64,000 bases of DNA from NCBI RefSeq assembly GCF_042662625.1, contig NZ_JBHSXH010000015.1:1302001-1366000 (forward strand), in the 5' to 3' direction. This stretch comes from Halopelagius fulvigenes (GTDB lineage Archaea; Halobacteriota; Halobacteria; Halobacteriales; Haloferacaceae). Shown in pieces: positions 15,141 to 24,144 of this stretch. Every line of letters starts with the position of its first letter. Within the stretch, counting starts at the first letter, position 1. The notes under the pieces were generated by a model, which saw only the letters and a program-made list of their open reading frames with translations, searched no databases and was not told the origin of the DNA. The position numbers and the translations under genes are program-made.

Positions 15141-16091
15141 ATGCCGACCCGAGACAGTTCGTCGCACGACGTGGAGGAACTCGTCCTGCTTTGGGCCGCC
15201 CGCCGGAGCGGCGTCCTCGACGCCGTCCTCGACACCGCCGGGACGCCCGCGGAGGCGGCCGAGGCGGCGGGCGTGACGGAGGAGGCGGCCGCCGTCGTCG
15301 TCGAATCGCTCGCGGACCTCGGCTTCGTCCGCGAGGTGGGCGGCGAGTACGAGATTACGAACCGCGCGCTCGGTTTTCTGGCGAAGCGAGACGTGCGCTC
15401 CATCGGTCGCCTGCCGCACGCGTTGGATCTGCTGGACCTCTGGACCGACCTGCCGGAGACGATGACGACGGGCGAGACGCCCGAGTTACCCGCCGACTGG
15501 ACGCGAAACCGCCTCGGGGCGCACGCCGCCGCGGACGACGCCGCGGTCCGCGCCCGCGTCACCGCGGCGGTGCGCGAACGACCCGACGCGGAGCGAGTGG
15601 CGGACCTCCTCGGCGCGTCGGGGGCGTACGCGACGGAGTTCGCCGCCCGCGGCTTCGAGACGACGCTGGTGGACGACGCCGATTGCGTCGCGGCGGTCGA
15701 ACCGATGGTCCGCCACCGCGGCGTCGGGACCGTCACCGCGGACGTGCCGACGGAGTTGGGCCTCGACGCCGAGTCGGTCGAACTCGCGTTCGCCGCCGAC
15801 GCGACGGGTAGGCTCGACCCGAAAGAGAACCGCGCGCTCTTCGCCGCGGCGTTCGACGCCCTCGAACCGGGCGGGACGCTCGTCCTCGTGGACGTCCTCC
15901 GCGACGGGTCGCCCGAATCGGTCGGCGCGCGGGTGCGCGCCCTCGGCGTCGGGCGGGGCGACGCCTACCCGGAGGCGACCTACCGCGAGTGGTTGACCGA
16001 CGCCGGATTCTCCGACGTTGCTTGTAAATCCGTGCCGGGAGACCGCCGGACGGCGGTCGTCGCCCACCGGCCGGAGCGTGCGGTTGATTAG
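15141..16091 (+). CDS. SAM-dependent methyltransferase with winged-helix N-domain
   Basis: A 316-residue protein built like plant/bacterial O-methyltransferases: an N-terminal winged-helix dimerisation domain (about 1-85, with TPAEAAEAAGVTEEAAAVVVESL) and a C-terminal Rossmann domain with a weak glycine motif (VADLLGASGAYATEFAARG near 155) and ALEPGGTLVLVDVLRDG near 250. Small-molecule methylation is likely; the substrate is unknown. It lies between two PCM-family genes, 54 bases after the first and 21 bases before the second, so the three probably share a transcript. Confidence 0.8.
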   Translation: MPTRDSSSHDVEELVLLWAARRSGVLDAVLDTAGTPAEAAEAAGVTEEAAAVVVESLADLGFVREVGGEYEITNRALGFLAKRDVRSIGRLPHALDLLDLWTDLPETMTTGETPELPADWTRNRLGAHAAADDAAVRARVTAAVRERPDAERVADLLGASGAYATEFAARGFETTLVDDADCVAAVEPMVRHRGVGTVTADVPTELGLDAESVELAFAADATGRLDPKENRALFAAAFDALEPGGTLVLVDVLRDGSPESVGARVRALGVGRGDAYPEATYREWLTDAGFSDVACKSVPGDRRTAVVAHRPERAVD

Positions 16092-16112
16092 GGCGCACGA
16101 CTGAGGGCGAGT

Positions 16113-16865
16113 ATGGATACCGCCGCATTGCGCGAGGACATGGTCGACGGCATCGAGCACTCGATGGACGTCGACGAGTCCGTGAGCCTCGCGATGCGAA
16201 CTGTCCCTCGACACCCGTTCGTCGAGGAGACGCCGTACGACAACCGGGCTTCCGACTACGAGGGGACGACGGTGCTCGCCCCCGCCCTCGCCGCGCGAAT
16301 GCTCTCCGCCCTGAACGCCTCCGAAGACGACGACGTGCTAGTGGTCGGCGCGGGCGTCGGCTACACCGCCGCCGTCCTGGCCGAACTCGTCGGCGAGACG
16401 AGCGTCCACGCCGTCGATATCGACCGCCAACTCGTCTACGCCGCCCGCTCGAACCTCGAATCGGCGGGCTACGGCGGCGTCCTCGTGGACTGCCGCGACG
16501 GCGCGGACGGCCTCCCCGAGTACGCCCCGTTCGACCACATCCTCGTCGAAGCCGCGGCCATCAACCCCCCGCGGAAACTCGTCGCGCAGTTGGCCGACGG
16601 CGGCCGCCTCGTCATGCCGATGGGCGGCCCGGAGCAGACGCTCGTCTCCGTCACCCACGAGGGCGAAGTCGAGGAGAAACACGGCCCCGTCGCCTTCCGA
16701 CCCCTCTTGGTCGAGGGCGAACAGCGAAGCGGTCCCACGCGCAACCGCACCGAACGCGAGGACGCCGAACGCGCCCGTCCCGACTCGGGGTACTTCGCGC
16801 CGAGCGGGTGGGAACAGGAGTGGATCGACTGGGACGAGAGGCTGAGCGGACGTCGGCGGCGGTAG
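16113..16865 (+). CDS. PCM-like methyltransferase, second paralogue
   Basis: A 250-residue relative of protein-L-isoaspartate methyltransferase. The fold markers are present (AMRTVPRHPFV near residue 28, VVGAGVGYTAAVLAEL near 75-90, PLEYAPF-like and VMPMGGPEQTLV), but the family substrate loop GxGQTIS is replaced by EGTTVLAPALAARML, and a charged C-terminal extension is added. It may therefore act on a different protein substrate, or be regulatory. It is the third gene of a methyltransferase run. Confidence 0.85.
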   Translation: MDTAALREDMVDGIEHSMDVDESVSLAMRTVPRHPFVEETPYDNRASDYEGTTVLAPALAARMLSALNASEDDDVLVVGAGVGYTAAVLAELVGETSVHAVDIDRQLVYAARSNLESAGYGGVLVDCRDGADGLPEYAPFDHILVEAAAINPPRKLVAQLADGGRLVMPMGGPEQTLVSVTHEGEVEEKHGPVAFRPLLVEGEQRSGPTRNRTEREDAERARPDSGYFAPSGWEQEWIDWDERLSGRRRR

Positions 16866-16902
16866 TCGGACGTATCGGAAGGTCGACCCGAAGAGCCGCG
16901 TC

Positions 16903-18270
16903 CTATTCGACCGCTCCGCCGAGAGCGTCGGCGAGAAACGCCACCGTCTCGGCCCACGCGTCGGCGGCCGCGCGGGCGTTCGCCTCGGCTCCTCCTCCGT
17001 AGACGTGGCGGACGTCTCTCTCGGTGCCCGCGGTCGGCAGGTAGGGGAAACGAAGGTAGTGACCCGCGCCGGCGTGGCTCTCGTGGCGGTACTCGTGGCG
17101 ATACTCGTTCGCTTCGAGTCGGTCGATGGCTCGCTCCGAGAGCGCCGTCGACGGCCACCGCCTGTCGTCCGTCGCCGACACGAGGAGAATCGGCGTCTCC
17201 GCCTCTTCGACCGGAATCGTCGCCGCCGCGAGTTCGTCCTCGCCGGCGGCCGACAGCGTCGGCTCGAAGAAGGGGAGCGACGGAGTCGGCGGCGGCCCCA
17301 CGTCCGCGTCCGCCAGTTCCAAGAACGGAACCGGCTCGCCGTCGACGGACCACGCGGAGGTGCCCGCCGGAACTCGCCCGTAGCCGAGACCCTCCCAGAC
17401 GACTCCGCTCGGTACCCAGCCGACGACTGCCCCGATAGCGTCGCTCCGCGTCGCCGCGAGCAAGGCCAACGCGCCGCCTCGGGAGAACCCGAAGAGACCG
17501 ACGTTCGGTCCGCGGACGCGCTCTCGGCCGCGGAGCCACTCTATCGCCGTCTCGACGTACTCGACCGGCACCTCGGCCAGCGTGTCGGGAATCGGCTCCG
17601 GGTCGCCGAAGTATCGGAGCGTCAGCGTCGCGATTCCGCGGGACGCTAGTAGCCTGCCCGTCGGCACGTGGGGGCGACCCCCGGCCCCGTGGAGGTGGAC
17701 GACGGCCGGCGCGGGGGCGTCGCCGGGCGGCGCGAAGAACTCGCCGACGACGGCGTCGTGGCCGACGGTTCGGTGCTCGATTCTGGGGTCGTACAGCCGG
17801 CGCGTCGTCGTCGATTCGGCCACCGTCCGTCCGTTCGCCTCCGCCGAGAGGGTAACGTCGTAGGCCGTCTCGTCCGGAACGAAGAGCACCTCCGGCGGAA
17901 GCCGGTTACCCGGCGTCGCGTCGGCCGGCCGCATCGACCAGAACAGCCCCATCGGGTCTGCCGTCGCGTACGTTCCGCGCTCGGGTGCTTGCTCCGGAAC
18001 GGATAGGCTCCCGTCGCCGTCGGTTTCGAAATGGGCGCGGGCGACCCACCGAGTGCCGTCCCGCGACGCGGCGCTAGCGCGTACGGTCACTGGCGTTCGC
18101 GGGTCAAGTCCGTCGAGTTCGACGGTGATCGGCTCGTCGGTCAACGCGGCGGACGGGACGGCGAACGACGGGTCGGTCGCGGTTCCGCTACAGCCCGCTA
18201 TCGGAAGGAGGCCGGCACCGCCGCACAGTCGGAGGACGTCCCGTCGTCCCACCACCTCCTCGAACGGCAT
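16903..18270 (-). CDS. Lipoprotein acyl-CoA thioesterase/BAAT-like hydrolase
   Basis: A 455-residue protein with a twin-Arg signal ending in a lipobox (GRRDVLRLCGGAGLLPIAGC, Cys27), so it is probably a Tat-exported lipoprotein. Residues 40-155 match the acyl-CoA thioester hydrolase/BAAT N-terminal beta domain. Residues 170-450 are the alpha/beta hydrolase part with Ser263 in GFSRGGAL, Asp368/369 in TDDRRWPS and His404 in GAGHYLRFPY. Extracellular location argues against CoA esters as substrate, so esters or amides are more likely. Its 3' end faces the methyltransferase run. Confidence 0.85.
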   Translation of the reverse strand: MPFEEVVGRRDVLRLCGGAGLLPIAGCSGTATDPSFAVPSAALTDEPITVELDGLDPRTPVTVRASAASRDGTRWVARAHFETDGDGSLSVPEQAPERGTYATADPMGLFWSMRPADATPGNRLPPEVLFVPDETAYDVTLSAEANGRTVAESTTTRRLYDPRIEHRTVGHDAVVGEFFAPPGDAPAPAVVHLHGAGGRPHVPTGRLLASRGIATLTLRYFGDPEPIPDTLAEVPVEYVETAIEWLRGRERVRGPNVGLFGFSRGGALALLAATRSDAIGAVVGWVPSGVVWEGLGYGRVPAGTSAWSVDGEPVPFLELADADVGPPPTPSLPFFEPTLSAAGEDELAAATIPVEEAETPILLVSATDDRRWPSTALSERAIDRLEANEYRHEYRHESHAGAGHYLRFPYLPTAGTERDVRHVYGGGAEANARAAADAWAETVAFLADALGGAVE

Positions 18271-18356
18271 ACCCGAGATACTACCGCGACCCTAAAGTCA
18301 CGTCGGGTGGTGACACGCGGCGCACGTCGCCGTGAGAACGGAGCGCGAACCCGCGG

Positions 18357-19448
18357 CTACGCCTTCATCCCGCTTCCGGTCAGCGGCACCACCACGTCGT
18401 CGTCCGCCGACAGAATACCTCGCTCGCGGTACTCACGCAGGGCCGCGGGCGCGGCGGCGGCGGTGGACTCCACGTAGAACCCGCGGGCGTTGAGGGCGTC
18501 GAGTTCGCGTTCGACGGCGTCCGCCGAGAGGGCGATCGCGTCGCCGCCCGTCTCCTCGATCGCGTCGAGAATCTGCCGTTTACGAACGGGTTCGCGTATC
18601 TGTATGCCGTCGGCCGCGTCGTTCTCGCCCGCCGCCTCGTCTCCGCCGCGCACCGCCTCGGCGACGGGGGCGTATCCGGCCGCTTGCGCGCCCAGCAAGC
18701 GCGGCATCTCGTCTATCCACCCCGCGTCGCGGAGGGCGCGGAAGCCGCGGTACGCGCCGAGAAACAGCGTCCCGTGGCCGAGCGGCGAGACGACGGCGTC
18801 CGGGGCCGACCAGCCTCGCTGGAGGGCGACTTCGTAGGCGAACGTCGCCGTCCCGGCGAAGAAGGCGGGGTTCCACGCGTGGGATGCGTACCAGCCGTCT
18901 CCGGCGCGCACGGCGTCGAGGCAGACGTCGGTCACGTCCTCGCGGGACCCCTCGACGCGGACGGGCGTCGCCCCCGCGCGTTCGACGGCGCGGAGTTTCG
19001 TCTCTTTGACCGCCGCGGGCACGTACACGTCGGCGTCGATGCCGGCGCGGGCGGCGTAGGTGGCGATGGCCGCGCCCGCGTTGCCCGAGGAGTCCTCGAC
19101 GACCCTCTCGACGCCGAGTTCGTCGGCGACGGAGAGCGTCACCGTCGCCCCGCGGTCCTTGAACGACCCGGTGGGGAAGACGTACTCCAGTTTGAACGAC
19201 GCGTCCCACTCGGGCGCGTCCACGAGGGGCGTCAGTCCCTCGCCGAGGGTGACGTTCGGACCGACCGGGAGAAAGTCGTCGAACGACCACAGTCCCCGGC
19301 GGGCGTCGAACGCCGCCGGGTCGGGTGCGGGGCCGTCCGGGAGGGGATCGGAAGCGAAATCCAGCGGTGCGCCGCAGTCGCACCGCCACGCCCACTCGGC
19401 GGGTTCGTTGCCGCAGGCGGAACAGCGAAGCGCGAGTTTGGGAGCCAT
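18357..19448 (-). CDS. thrC: Threonine synthase-like PLP enzyme
   Basis: A 363-residue fold-type II PLP enzyme. An N-terminal zinc-ribbon-like segment (Cys9, Cys12, Cys23, Cys25) precedes the catalytic domain; the PLP lysine is Lys97 in TGSFKDRGA, with the phosphate loop DSSGNAGAAIATYAARAG after it. Threonine synthase converts O-phosphohomoserine to threonine, and this is the best call; a broader threonine synthase-family role is possible. The open frame continues far upstream, but the ATG at 19448 fits the family and starts two bases after the stop of the preceding gene, implying one operon. Confidence 0.85.
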   Translation of the reverse strand: MAPKLALRCSACGNEPAEWAWRCDCGAPLDFASDPLPDGPAPDPAAFDARRGLWSFDDFLPVGPNVTLGEGLTPLVDAPEWDASFKLEYVFPTGSFKDRGATVTLSVADELGVERVVEDSSGNAGAAIATYAARAGIDADVYVPAAVKETKLRAVERAGATPVRVEGSREDVTDVCLDAVRAGDGWYASHAWNPAFFAGTATFAYEVALQRGWSAPDAVVSPLGHGTLFLGAYRGFRALRDAGWIDEMPRLLGAQAAGYAPVAEAVRGGDEAAGENDAADGIQIREPVRKRQILDAIEETGGDAIALSADAVERELDALNARGFYVESTAAAAPAALREYRERGILSADDDVVVPLTGSGMKA

Positions 19449-19450
19449 CG

Positions 19451-20407
19451 TCAGACGGTGTCGATGTCCGTGCCGACGGAGCAGACGTACTCGCCGGTGG
19501 CGACCTGCGGGAGGCGGCGGCACCGCCAGAAGATGCCGGGGCCGTCGGCGGTGACGCGCGCCTTCAGGCCGCCGAAGACGTCCGTCACCTCGAACAGCAC
19601 GTCGCCGACGGAGACGGAGTCGCCGAGGTCCTTCTTGAACCGGACCAGACCGCCCGAGGGCGACCCGTACTGGTCGAACCCCTTCGCGCGGGTCTGCGAC
19701 CGGGTTTCGATCGATCCGTCGAGGAAGCTGTAGCCCCGGAGGACGTTGTAGACGCCGTCTACGCCCTTTCGAATGCTCCCCTCGTCCCACCCGACGGCCC
19801 CGCCGAGTTCGGGGTCGATGGTCGGGATGCCGTCGTCCGGGCCGGCGCGGGCGAGTTGCCCGTCCGGTCCCTTCTGGTCGAGGATGTAGCCGCACCCGAA
19901 CGTCTTCGCTAGTCGGAGGCACTCGCCGTGGAGGCGGTGGTGGCGGCCGCACCGGACGCGAACCTCGTCTATCATCCGACTCGTCGAACCCTGATGGAGG
20001 TCCACGATGAAGTCCGCGCGGGAGGCGACGTCGAACGTCGCCGCGGCGATACGCTCGGAGGACGTTCCGTTCTCGTCGCCGGGGTACGCGCGGTTCATCT
20101 TCGTGTCGTCGATGGGGTTTCTGTGCTCGGCGACCTGGAACGCGTGGTAGTTGACGATGCCGACGACGAGTATCTCGCCGGCCACGTCGTTCGGGTCCAG
20201 CTGGGGGACGACGCGTTGAATCACGCCGACTCCGTTCAGTTCGTCGCCGTCGGACGCCGCCTGCAGGTAGAGCGTCTTGCCGTCTCGCGCGCCGTTTATC
20301 ACGGCGACCGGGAGCGCGACCGGGCTTCCGTCTCGCGCCTCTCCCACTTCGAGGCGACCCGTCGCAATCTCTCCCGGGGCCGCGCTCGCACTTCCGAGCG
20401 TGGTCAT
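19451..20407 (-). CDS. Succinylglutamate desuccinylase/aspartoacylase-family protein
   Basis: A 318-residue member of the AstE/AspA zinc hydrolase family (M14-like), which cleaves N-acyl amino acids or related amides. The second half of the metal site is clear (VDLHQG, His138, and the DTKMNRAYPG substrate motif near 101-110). The usual HGDE is here SDGDE (Asp53, Glu56), so the first histidine ligand is replaced by aspartate. A C-terminal beta domain follows. The ATG at 20407 is chosen because upstream codons are unconserved and a TATA-like patch (20427-20437) precedes it. It is co-transcribed with thrC. Confidence 0.8.
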   Translation of the reverse strand: MTTLGSASAAPGEIATGRLEVGEARDGSPVALPVAVINGARDGKTLYLQAASDGDELNGVGVIQRVVPQLDPNDVAGEILVVGIVNYHAFQVAEHRNPIDDTKMNRAYPGDENGTSSERIAAATFDVASRADFIVDLHQGSTSRMIDEVRVRCGRHHRLHGECLRLAKTFGCGYILDQKGPDGQLARAGPDDGIPTIDPELGGAVGWDEGSIRKGVDGVYNVLRGYSFLDGSIETRSQTRAKGFDQYGSPSGGLVRFKKDLGDSVSVGDVLFEVTDVFGGLKARVTADGPGIFWRCRRLPQVATGEYVCSVGTDIDTV

Positions 20408-20524
20408 TACTCGTCTCTCGGCACCCCCACCCTTTAGGGATTCGGTCTGTGACACCGCAGACGGCGACGTACGCCGCCGCGCGTGGGTCACCCGCCGTAA
20501 GGGCGAGGTCGGTCCGACCGGGAC

Positions 20525-20532
20525 TGATTTTA
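20525..20532 (+). promoter_or_regulatory. TATA box of the MFS gene
   Basis: GATTTTAC lies 24-31 bases before the ATG at 20556. This supports that start over the longer open frame from 20277, which overlaps the divergent gene. Confidence 0.55.
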
Positions 20533-20555
20533 CGAACGGGCGGGACGAGACGCAC

Positions 20556-21884
20556 ATGGCGCGCGAGGAGACGGCCGAACCGGACGCGCTCTCGTCGTTC
20601 CGACGATTCTTCGCCCTCGACGGCGACGTGCTGGTCCTCTCGGCGGCGATGTTCGCGTTCAGCCTCGGCTTCCAGATGACCGGCCGCTACATGCCGCGAT
20701 ACGTGAGCGTCCTCGGGGCTGGCAGCCTCGCCATCGGACTGTACGGGAGTTTCGGCAACCTCGTCAGCGCCGTCTACCCGTACCCCGGCGGCGCGCTCTC
20801 GGACCGCATCGGGTCGCGGACGGCGCTGACGGCGTTCGGCGTCGCCTCGACGCTCGGGTTCGTCGTCTGGTTGTTCGCCGACGCCTTCGGGACCCTCACG
20901 GTACCCGCCTTCGAGGTGGGGCGGTACGCGGCGAAACCGGTCGTCCTCCCCGTCGGCATCTTCGTCGGCCTCCTCCTCGCGCAGGCGTGGAAGTCGTTCG
21001 GTCTCGGCGCGACGTTCGCGATAGTGAAACAGAGCGTCCCCCCGGACCGTCTGGCGACAGGCTTTGCGAGCACCGAGACGTTCCGCCGGACGGCCTTTCT
21101 GCTCGGTCCGTTGCTCGCCGCGGGCGTGCTGACGCTCTACCCCTTCGAGTTCGGCTTCCGCGTCGTCTTGGCAGTCGCCGCCCTGTTCGGACTCCTCGCC
21201 ACGGCGGCGCAGTACGTCCTCTACGACGCCTCCAAGGACTCGTTCGGCAAGTCCTTCGAGGGCGTCGGCTCGGTGCTCGACGACCTGCGCTCGATGCCGC
21301 CGGAACTCCGGCCCCTGCTGGTCGGCGACACCCTCGTCCGCTTCGCCAACGGGATGGTGTACGTCTTCTTCGTCATCGTCGTCACCGAGTTCCTCGAAGT
21401 CGGCGTCACGCTCCCCGCCGTCGGGTCGCTCTCGCCGGACGCGTACTTCGGCGTCCTGTTGGCCGTCGAGATGGCCGTCGCCCTCCTCACGATGGTTCCC
21501 GTCGCCAAACTCGCGCGGCGCGTCGGCCTCAAACCGGTCGTCGCGCTCGGGTTCGCCGTCTACGCGGTGTTCCCGGTACTGCTCGTCAACGCGCCGGCGA
21601 ACGCCGCCGTCGTCGCTCTCCTCTTCGCGTTCTCCGGCCTCCGGTTCGCCGGCCTCCCGGCGCACAAAGCGCTCATCGTCGGGCCGGCGGCGGAGAACGC
21701 CGGCGGACGCGTCGTGGGGTCGTACTACCTCGTCCGCAACGTCGTCGTCATCCCCTCCGCGGCCGTCGGCGGGTGGTTGTACGCGGCGTCGCCGGAACTG
21801 GCGTTCGGCGCGGCGACGGTCGTCGGCCTCCTCGGGACGGGCTACTTCCTCGCCTTCGGCCGGGAGTTCCCGGCGTACGCGTGA
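20556..21884 (+). CDS. Major facilitator superfamily transporter
   Basis: A 442-residue secondary transporter with about twelve hydrophobic segments in two halves separated by a central cytoplasmic loop (DASKDSFGKSFEGVGSVLDDLRSM, shown in part). The motif between helices 2 and 3, GALSDRIGSRTAL, is the MFS signature, and the second half has KLARRVGLKP at the equivalent site. The substrate is unknown; a drug or metabolite exporter is the usual guess. It is divergent from the aspartoacylase-thrC pair and is followed by a small membrane protein gene. Confidence 0.88.
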   Translation: MAREETAEPDALSSFRRFFALDGDVLVLSAAMFAFSLGFQMTGRYMPRYVSVLGAGSLAIGLYGSFGNLVSAVYPYPGGALSDRIGSRTALTAFGVASTLGFVVWLFADAFGTLTVPAFEVGRYAAKPVVLPVGIFVGLLLAQAWKSFGLGATFAIVKQSVPPDRLATGFASTETFRRTAFLLGPLLAAGVLTLYPFEFGFRVVLAVAALFGLLATAAQYVLYDASKDSFGKSFEGVGSVLDDLRSMPPELRPLLVGDTLVRFANGMVYVFFVIVVTEFLEVGVTLPAVGSLSPDAYFGVLLAVEMAVALLTMVPVAKLARRVGLKPVVALGFAVYAVFPVLLVNAPANAAVVALLFAFSGLRFAGLPAHKALIVGPAAENAGGRVVGSYYLVRNVVVIPSAAVGGWLYAASPELAFGAATVVGLLGTGYFLAFGREFPAYA

Positions 21885-21941
21885 GCCGAAGGCGGCGGCG
21901 ATGGCGATGGAGATTTGGCGTCCCGAGGAGAACCCCCACAC

Positions 21942-22232
21942 GTGAGTGACGAGGTACCGGAACGTCCGCCGTCGGGCGGACTCGTCGAGGCGTTAGACGT
22001 GCCGCGGAACGCCGCAGTCGGCGTTGCCGCCGGGGTTACGCTGGCGGCCGGGGCGTACCTGTTCCGCGTGTTGGAACTGTTCGGCCCGTTCGCGGGGACG
22101 AGAGCGTACCCGATTCTCGGGCCGGAGGGCTGGTTCGGCATCCTCGCGTTCGTCCTCGCCACCTCGACGGCGCTTCTGGTGACGACGCTCCTGACCGTCG
22201 TCTCCGTCTACCGCCTCGCGAAAGACGCGTGA
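21942..22232 (+). CDS. Small two-helix membrane protein
   Basis: A 96-residue protein starting at GTG (21942). A polar N-terminus with ERPPSGGLVEALDVPRNA precedes two hydrophobic helices (about 27-48 and 63-90). Similar small membrane proteins occur in many haloarchaea as unnamed DUF families. It is on the same strand as the MFS gene, 57 bases after it, and may be co-transcribed. An in-frame TTG at 21915 is a less likely start. Confidence 0.6.
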   Translation: MSDEVPERPPSGGLVEALDVPRNAAVGVAAGVTLAAGAYLFRVLELFGPFAGTRAYPILGPEGWFGILAFVLATSTALLVTTLLTVVSVYRLAKDA

Positions 22233-22233
22233 G

Positions 22234-22500
22234 TTACCGCGTCGCCCGGTCGTCGTCGAGTCGTTCGACGGCGACCGAACCGTCCCGGCGGACGGTGACC
22301 TGGAGGCCCTCGTACTCGAAGGAGACGTTCACGGACTGCGTCGCCGTCAGCGACGAGAGCGCGTCGATATCGACGAGTCCGGCGAGCGGTTCGAGCTCCA
22401 TCGGACTCCGGCCGAGTTCGGCGGCGACTTCGCGGACGATTCGCACGCCGACATCGTCCGCTCCGCTCGTACCCGAAGGCGTGCTGCCAGATTCGGTCAC
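22234..22500 (-). CDS. HalOD1 output-domain protein
   Basis: An 88-residue stand-alone HalOD1 domain, a haloarchaea-specific module often placed at the end of signalling proteins. Typical features are RIVREVAAELG, then DIDALSSL and the final beta hairpin VSFEYEGLQVTVRRDGSVAV. I choose the GTG at 22500 as start because sequence upstream is Arg-rich and not conserved, but the frame is open further (to about 22620) and a TATA-like element lies near 22622-22628, so the N-terminus is uncertain. Confidence 0.65.
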   Translation of the reverse strand: MTESGSTPSGTSGADDVGVRIVREVAAELGRSPMELEPLAGLVDIDALSSLTATQSVNVSFEYEGLQVTVRRDGSVAVERLDDDRATR

Positions 22501-22690
22501 CCGTCTCAACACCCCGCGTCGCGTCCGCGTGTTCGTGCGCGGTACGCCCGTCCCCGTCTTCGACCGCGAGTAGCGAGAGAGTCCGCCCTGTCCATTGGTA
22601 CTGAGCAAGCGGAGGAGCCACAATAAGTTGGGCGTTTCTATGTCCGGTTGTTTAAGTTTCCGTCGGCCGCGGCGCGAGGAGCGCCGTCGA

Positions 22691-23941
22691 TCACCCGTCG
22701 TACAGTTGGGGGTCGCCGGTGGCCTCGCCGAGTCGTTCCGCGCCCGCGCGGGTGCCCTTCGCGATGACAACGTCGCCGGGGCGCAGTTCGGTCTCCGGGC
22801 CGGGTTGGATCACCCACTCGTCGGCGTCGCTCGGCGCGTCGCCCCCCGCGGGGCGGCCCCGGCGAACGGCGATGACGCGCATCCCCGTCTCCGTCTTCAC
22901 CCGCTTGTCGCCGAGCGTCGCGTTCGCGAGGGTGCTCCCCTCCGCGACGGTGAGACGGACGATGACCTCGTCGGACTCCTCGACGGCGACGGCGACGACG
23001 GGGTGGGCGTTGAGTCCCCGGAGGACGCCCTCGCTGATTTCGAGCGCGGCGTCGGAGATGACCTCCGTCGCGGACGCCAGGTGGACGAGTCCGCGGAGTT
23101 GAACCGGGTCCTCGACGCGGCTCGCCGCCCGGAGCACCCACGCCTCGAAGCGGGACTTCAGGGCGTCCACCTCCGCCTCTAGCTCGTCTACCTCCTCCGC
23201 GACGCCCTCGCTGTCGAACAGAATCGCGCCGTAGGCGAGGTCAACGGCGAGTTCGCTCATGTCCTTCATCAGGATGATGGAGTCCACGGCGCGTTCGAGG
23301 TCCTCGATGGGCGGGTCGGCGGCCGCTGGCGGTTCGTACGGGACGCCGGACACCGTCTCGTAGACGGCCGCGACGCCCTCCTGCGCGCCACGGAGGAGGA
23401 GCACGTCGTTCTCCCGCAGCTGCGTCTCCCGGTCGGGGTTCGTAATCCACCGGCGCTTGCCGGTCGCGGAGCGACGGCGGATGGCGATGACGCGGACGCC
23501 CGTCTCCGTCTCCATGTTGATGTCGCCGAGGGTGCGCCCGTCGTACGGCGAGTCGGCGGCGACGGTGGCCCGCACCAGCATCTCCGCGGCCTCCGGCAGG
23601 GCCGTCCGTATCGCGTCGGGGAGGCCGATGTCCTCCAGTACCACCTTGGCGATGTCGCCCGCCGCGTTGGATATCTTCTCGGCCGCGCCGATGACGCCGA
23701 GGACGGGCGCGAGCTGCTCGGCGTCCTCCGGGTTGCGCGCGGCCATCAGGAGGCTCATCCGCCCCTGCAGCTGGAGGATGTCCATCCGCTCTTCGAGTGC
23801 GAGAACCTCCCGCGCGATGTCGTCGCTCCCGTTGAGGACGGCGGAGTACGAGAGGTCGATGAGGAGCTCTGCCGTGTCCTTCATCTCCGACAGCACCTCC
23901 TTGACGCTGACCGGTTCGTACTCCACGTCCGCTGGGTCCAT
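22691..23941 (-). CDS. Duplicated PhoU-like/TrkA-C protein, K+ channel or transporter regulator
   Basis: A 416-residue cytoplasmic protein made of two similar halves. Each has a helical PhoU-like segment (MKDTAELLIDLSYSAVL at about 20; MKDMSELAVDLAYGAIL at about 225) followed by a TrkA-C (RCK_C) domain (GRTLGDINMETETGVRVIAI at about 135; LGDKRVKTETGMRVIAVRRG at about 345). RCK_C domains bind nucleotides or ions and gate potassium systems; no channel helices are encoded here, so it must act on a separate membrane subunit. Potassium control is central to halophiles. The ATG at 23941 follows a TATA element near 23960-23972. Confidence 0.85.
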   Translation of the reverse strand: MDPADVEYEPVSVKEVLSEMKDTAELLIDLSYSAVLNGSDDIAREVLALEERMDILQLQGRMSLLMAARNPEDAEQLAPVLGVIGAAEKISNAAGDIAKVVLEDIGLPDAIRTALPEAAEMLVRATVAADSPYDGRTLGDINMETETGVRVIAIRRRSATGKRRWITNPDRETQLRENDVLLLRGAQEGVAAVYETVSGVPYEPPAAADPPIEDLERAVDSIILMKDMSELAVDLAYGAILFDSEGVAEEVDELEAEVDALKSRFEAWVLRAASRVEDPVQLRGLVHLASATEVISDAALEISEGVLRGLNAHPVVAVAVEESDEVIVRLTVAEGSTLANATLGDKRVKTETGMRVIAVRRGRPAGGDAPSDADEWVIQPGPETELRPGDVVIAKGTRAGAERLGEATGDPQLYDG

Positions 23942-24111
23942 GTGTCGGGATGGGCGGCGGACCGTGATAAGGCTTGGTAGCGACGCGTTACTCGCACCCC
24001 GCGCGGTGGACGGACGTTGTGGCGTCGGCGTCTCCCCCTTTGTGTGCTACGAGTTAACGTTGGGCTATGCTCCAAAAGACACTAAAGGAAATAGTTTGGG
24101 GTGAACGATAA

Positions 24112-24119
24112 CGCTTTTT
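24112..24119 (+). promoter_or_regulatory. TATA box of citrate synthase
   Basis: GCTTTTTT in the context gataacgcttttttgag lies 26-33 bases before the ATG at 24145. The whole 24050-24120 stretch is AT-rich, as expected for a strong promoter. Confidence 0.55.
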
Positions 24120-24144
24120 TGAGAGGGACGGGAACCGTTTGGGT

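Noticed and set aside
18357..21941. 1194-codon open frame extending threonine synthase far upstream
   Set aside because: Only the part from 19448 down matches threonine synthase; the upstream part is Arg-rich and overlaps the aspartoacylase and MFS genes in the wrong frames.
22498..22620. Longer N-terminus for the HalOD1 protein
   Set aside because: The frame is open, but the extra residues are Arg/Ser-rich without conservation that I can recognise, and the upstream ATG at 22591 is in another frame. I keep the start uncertain.
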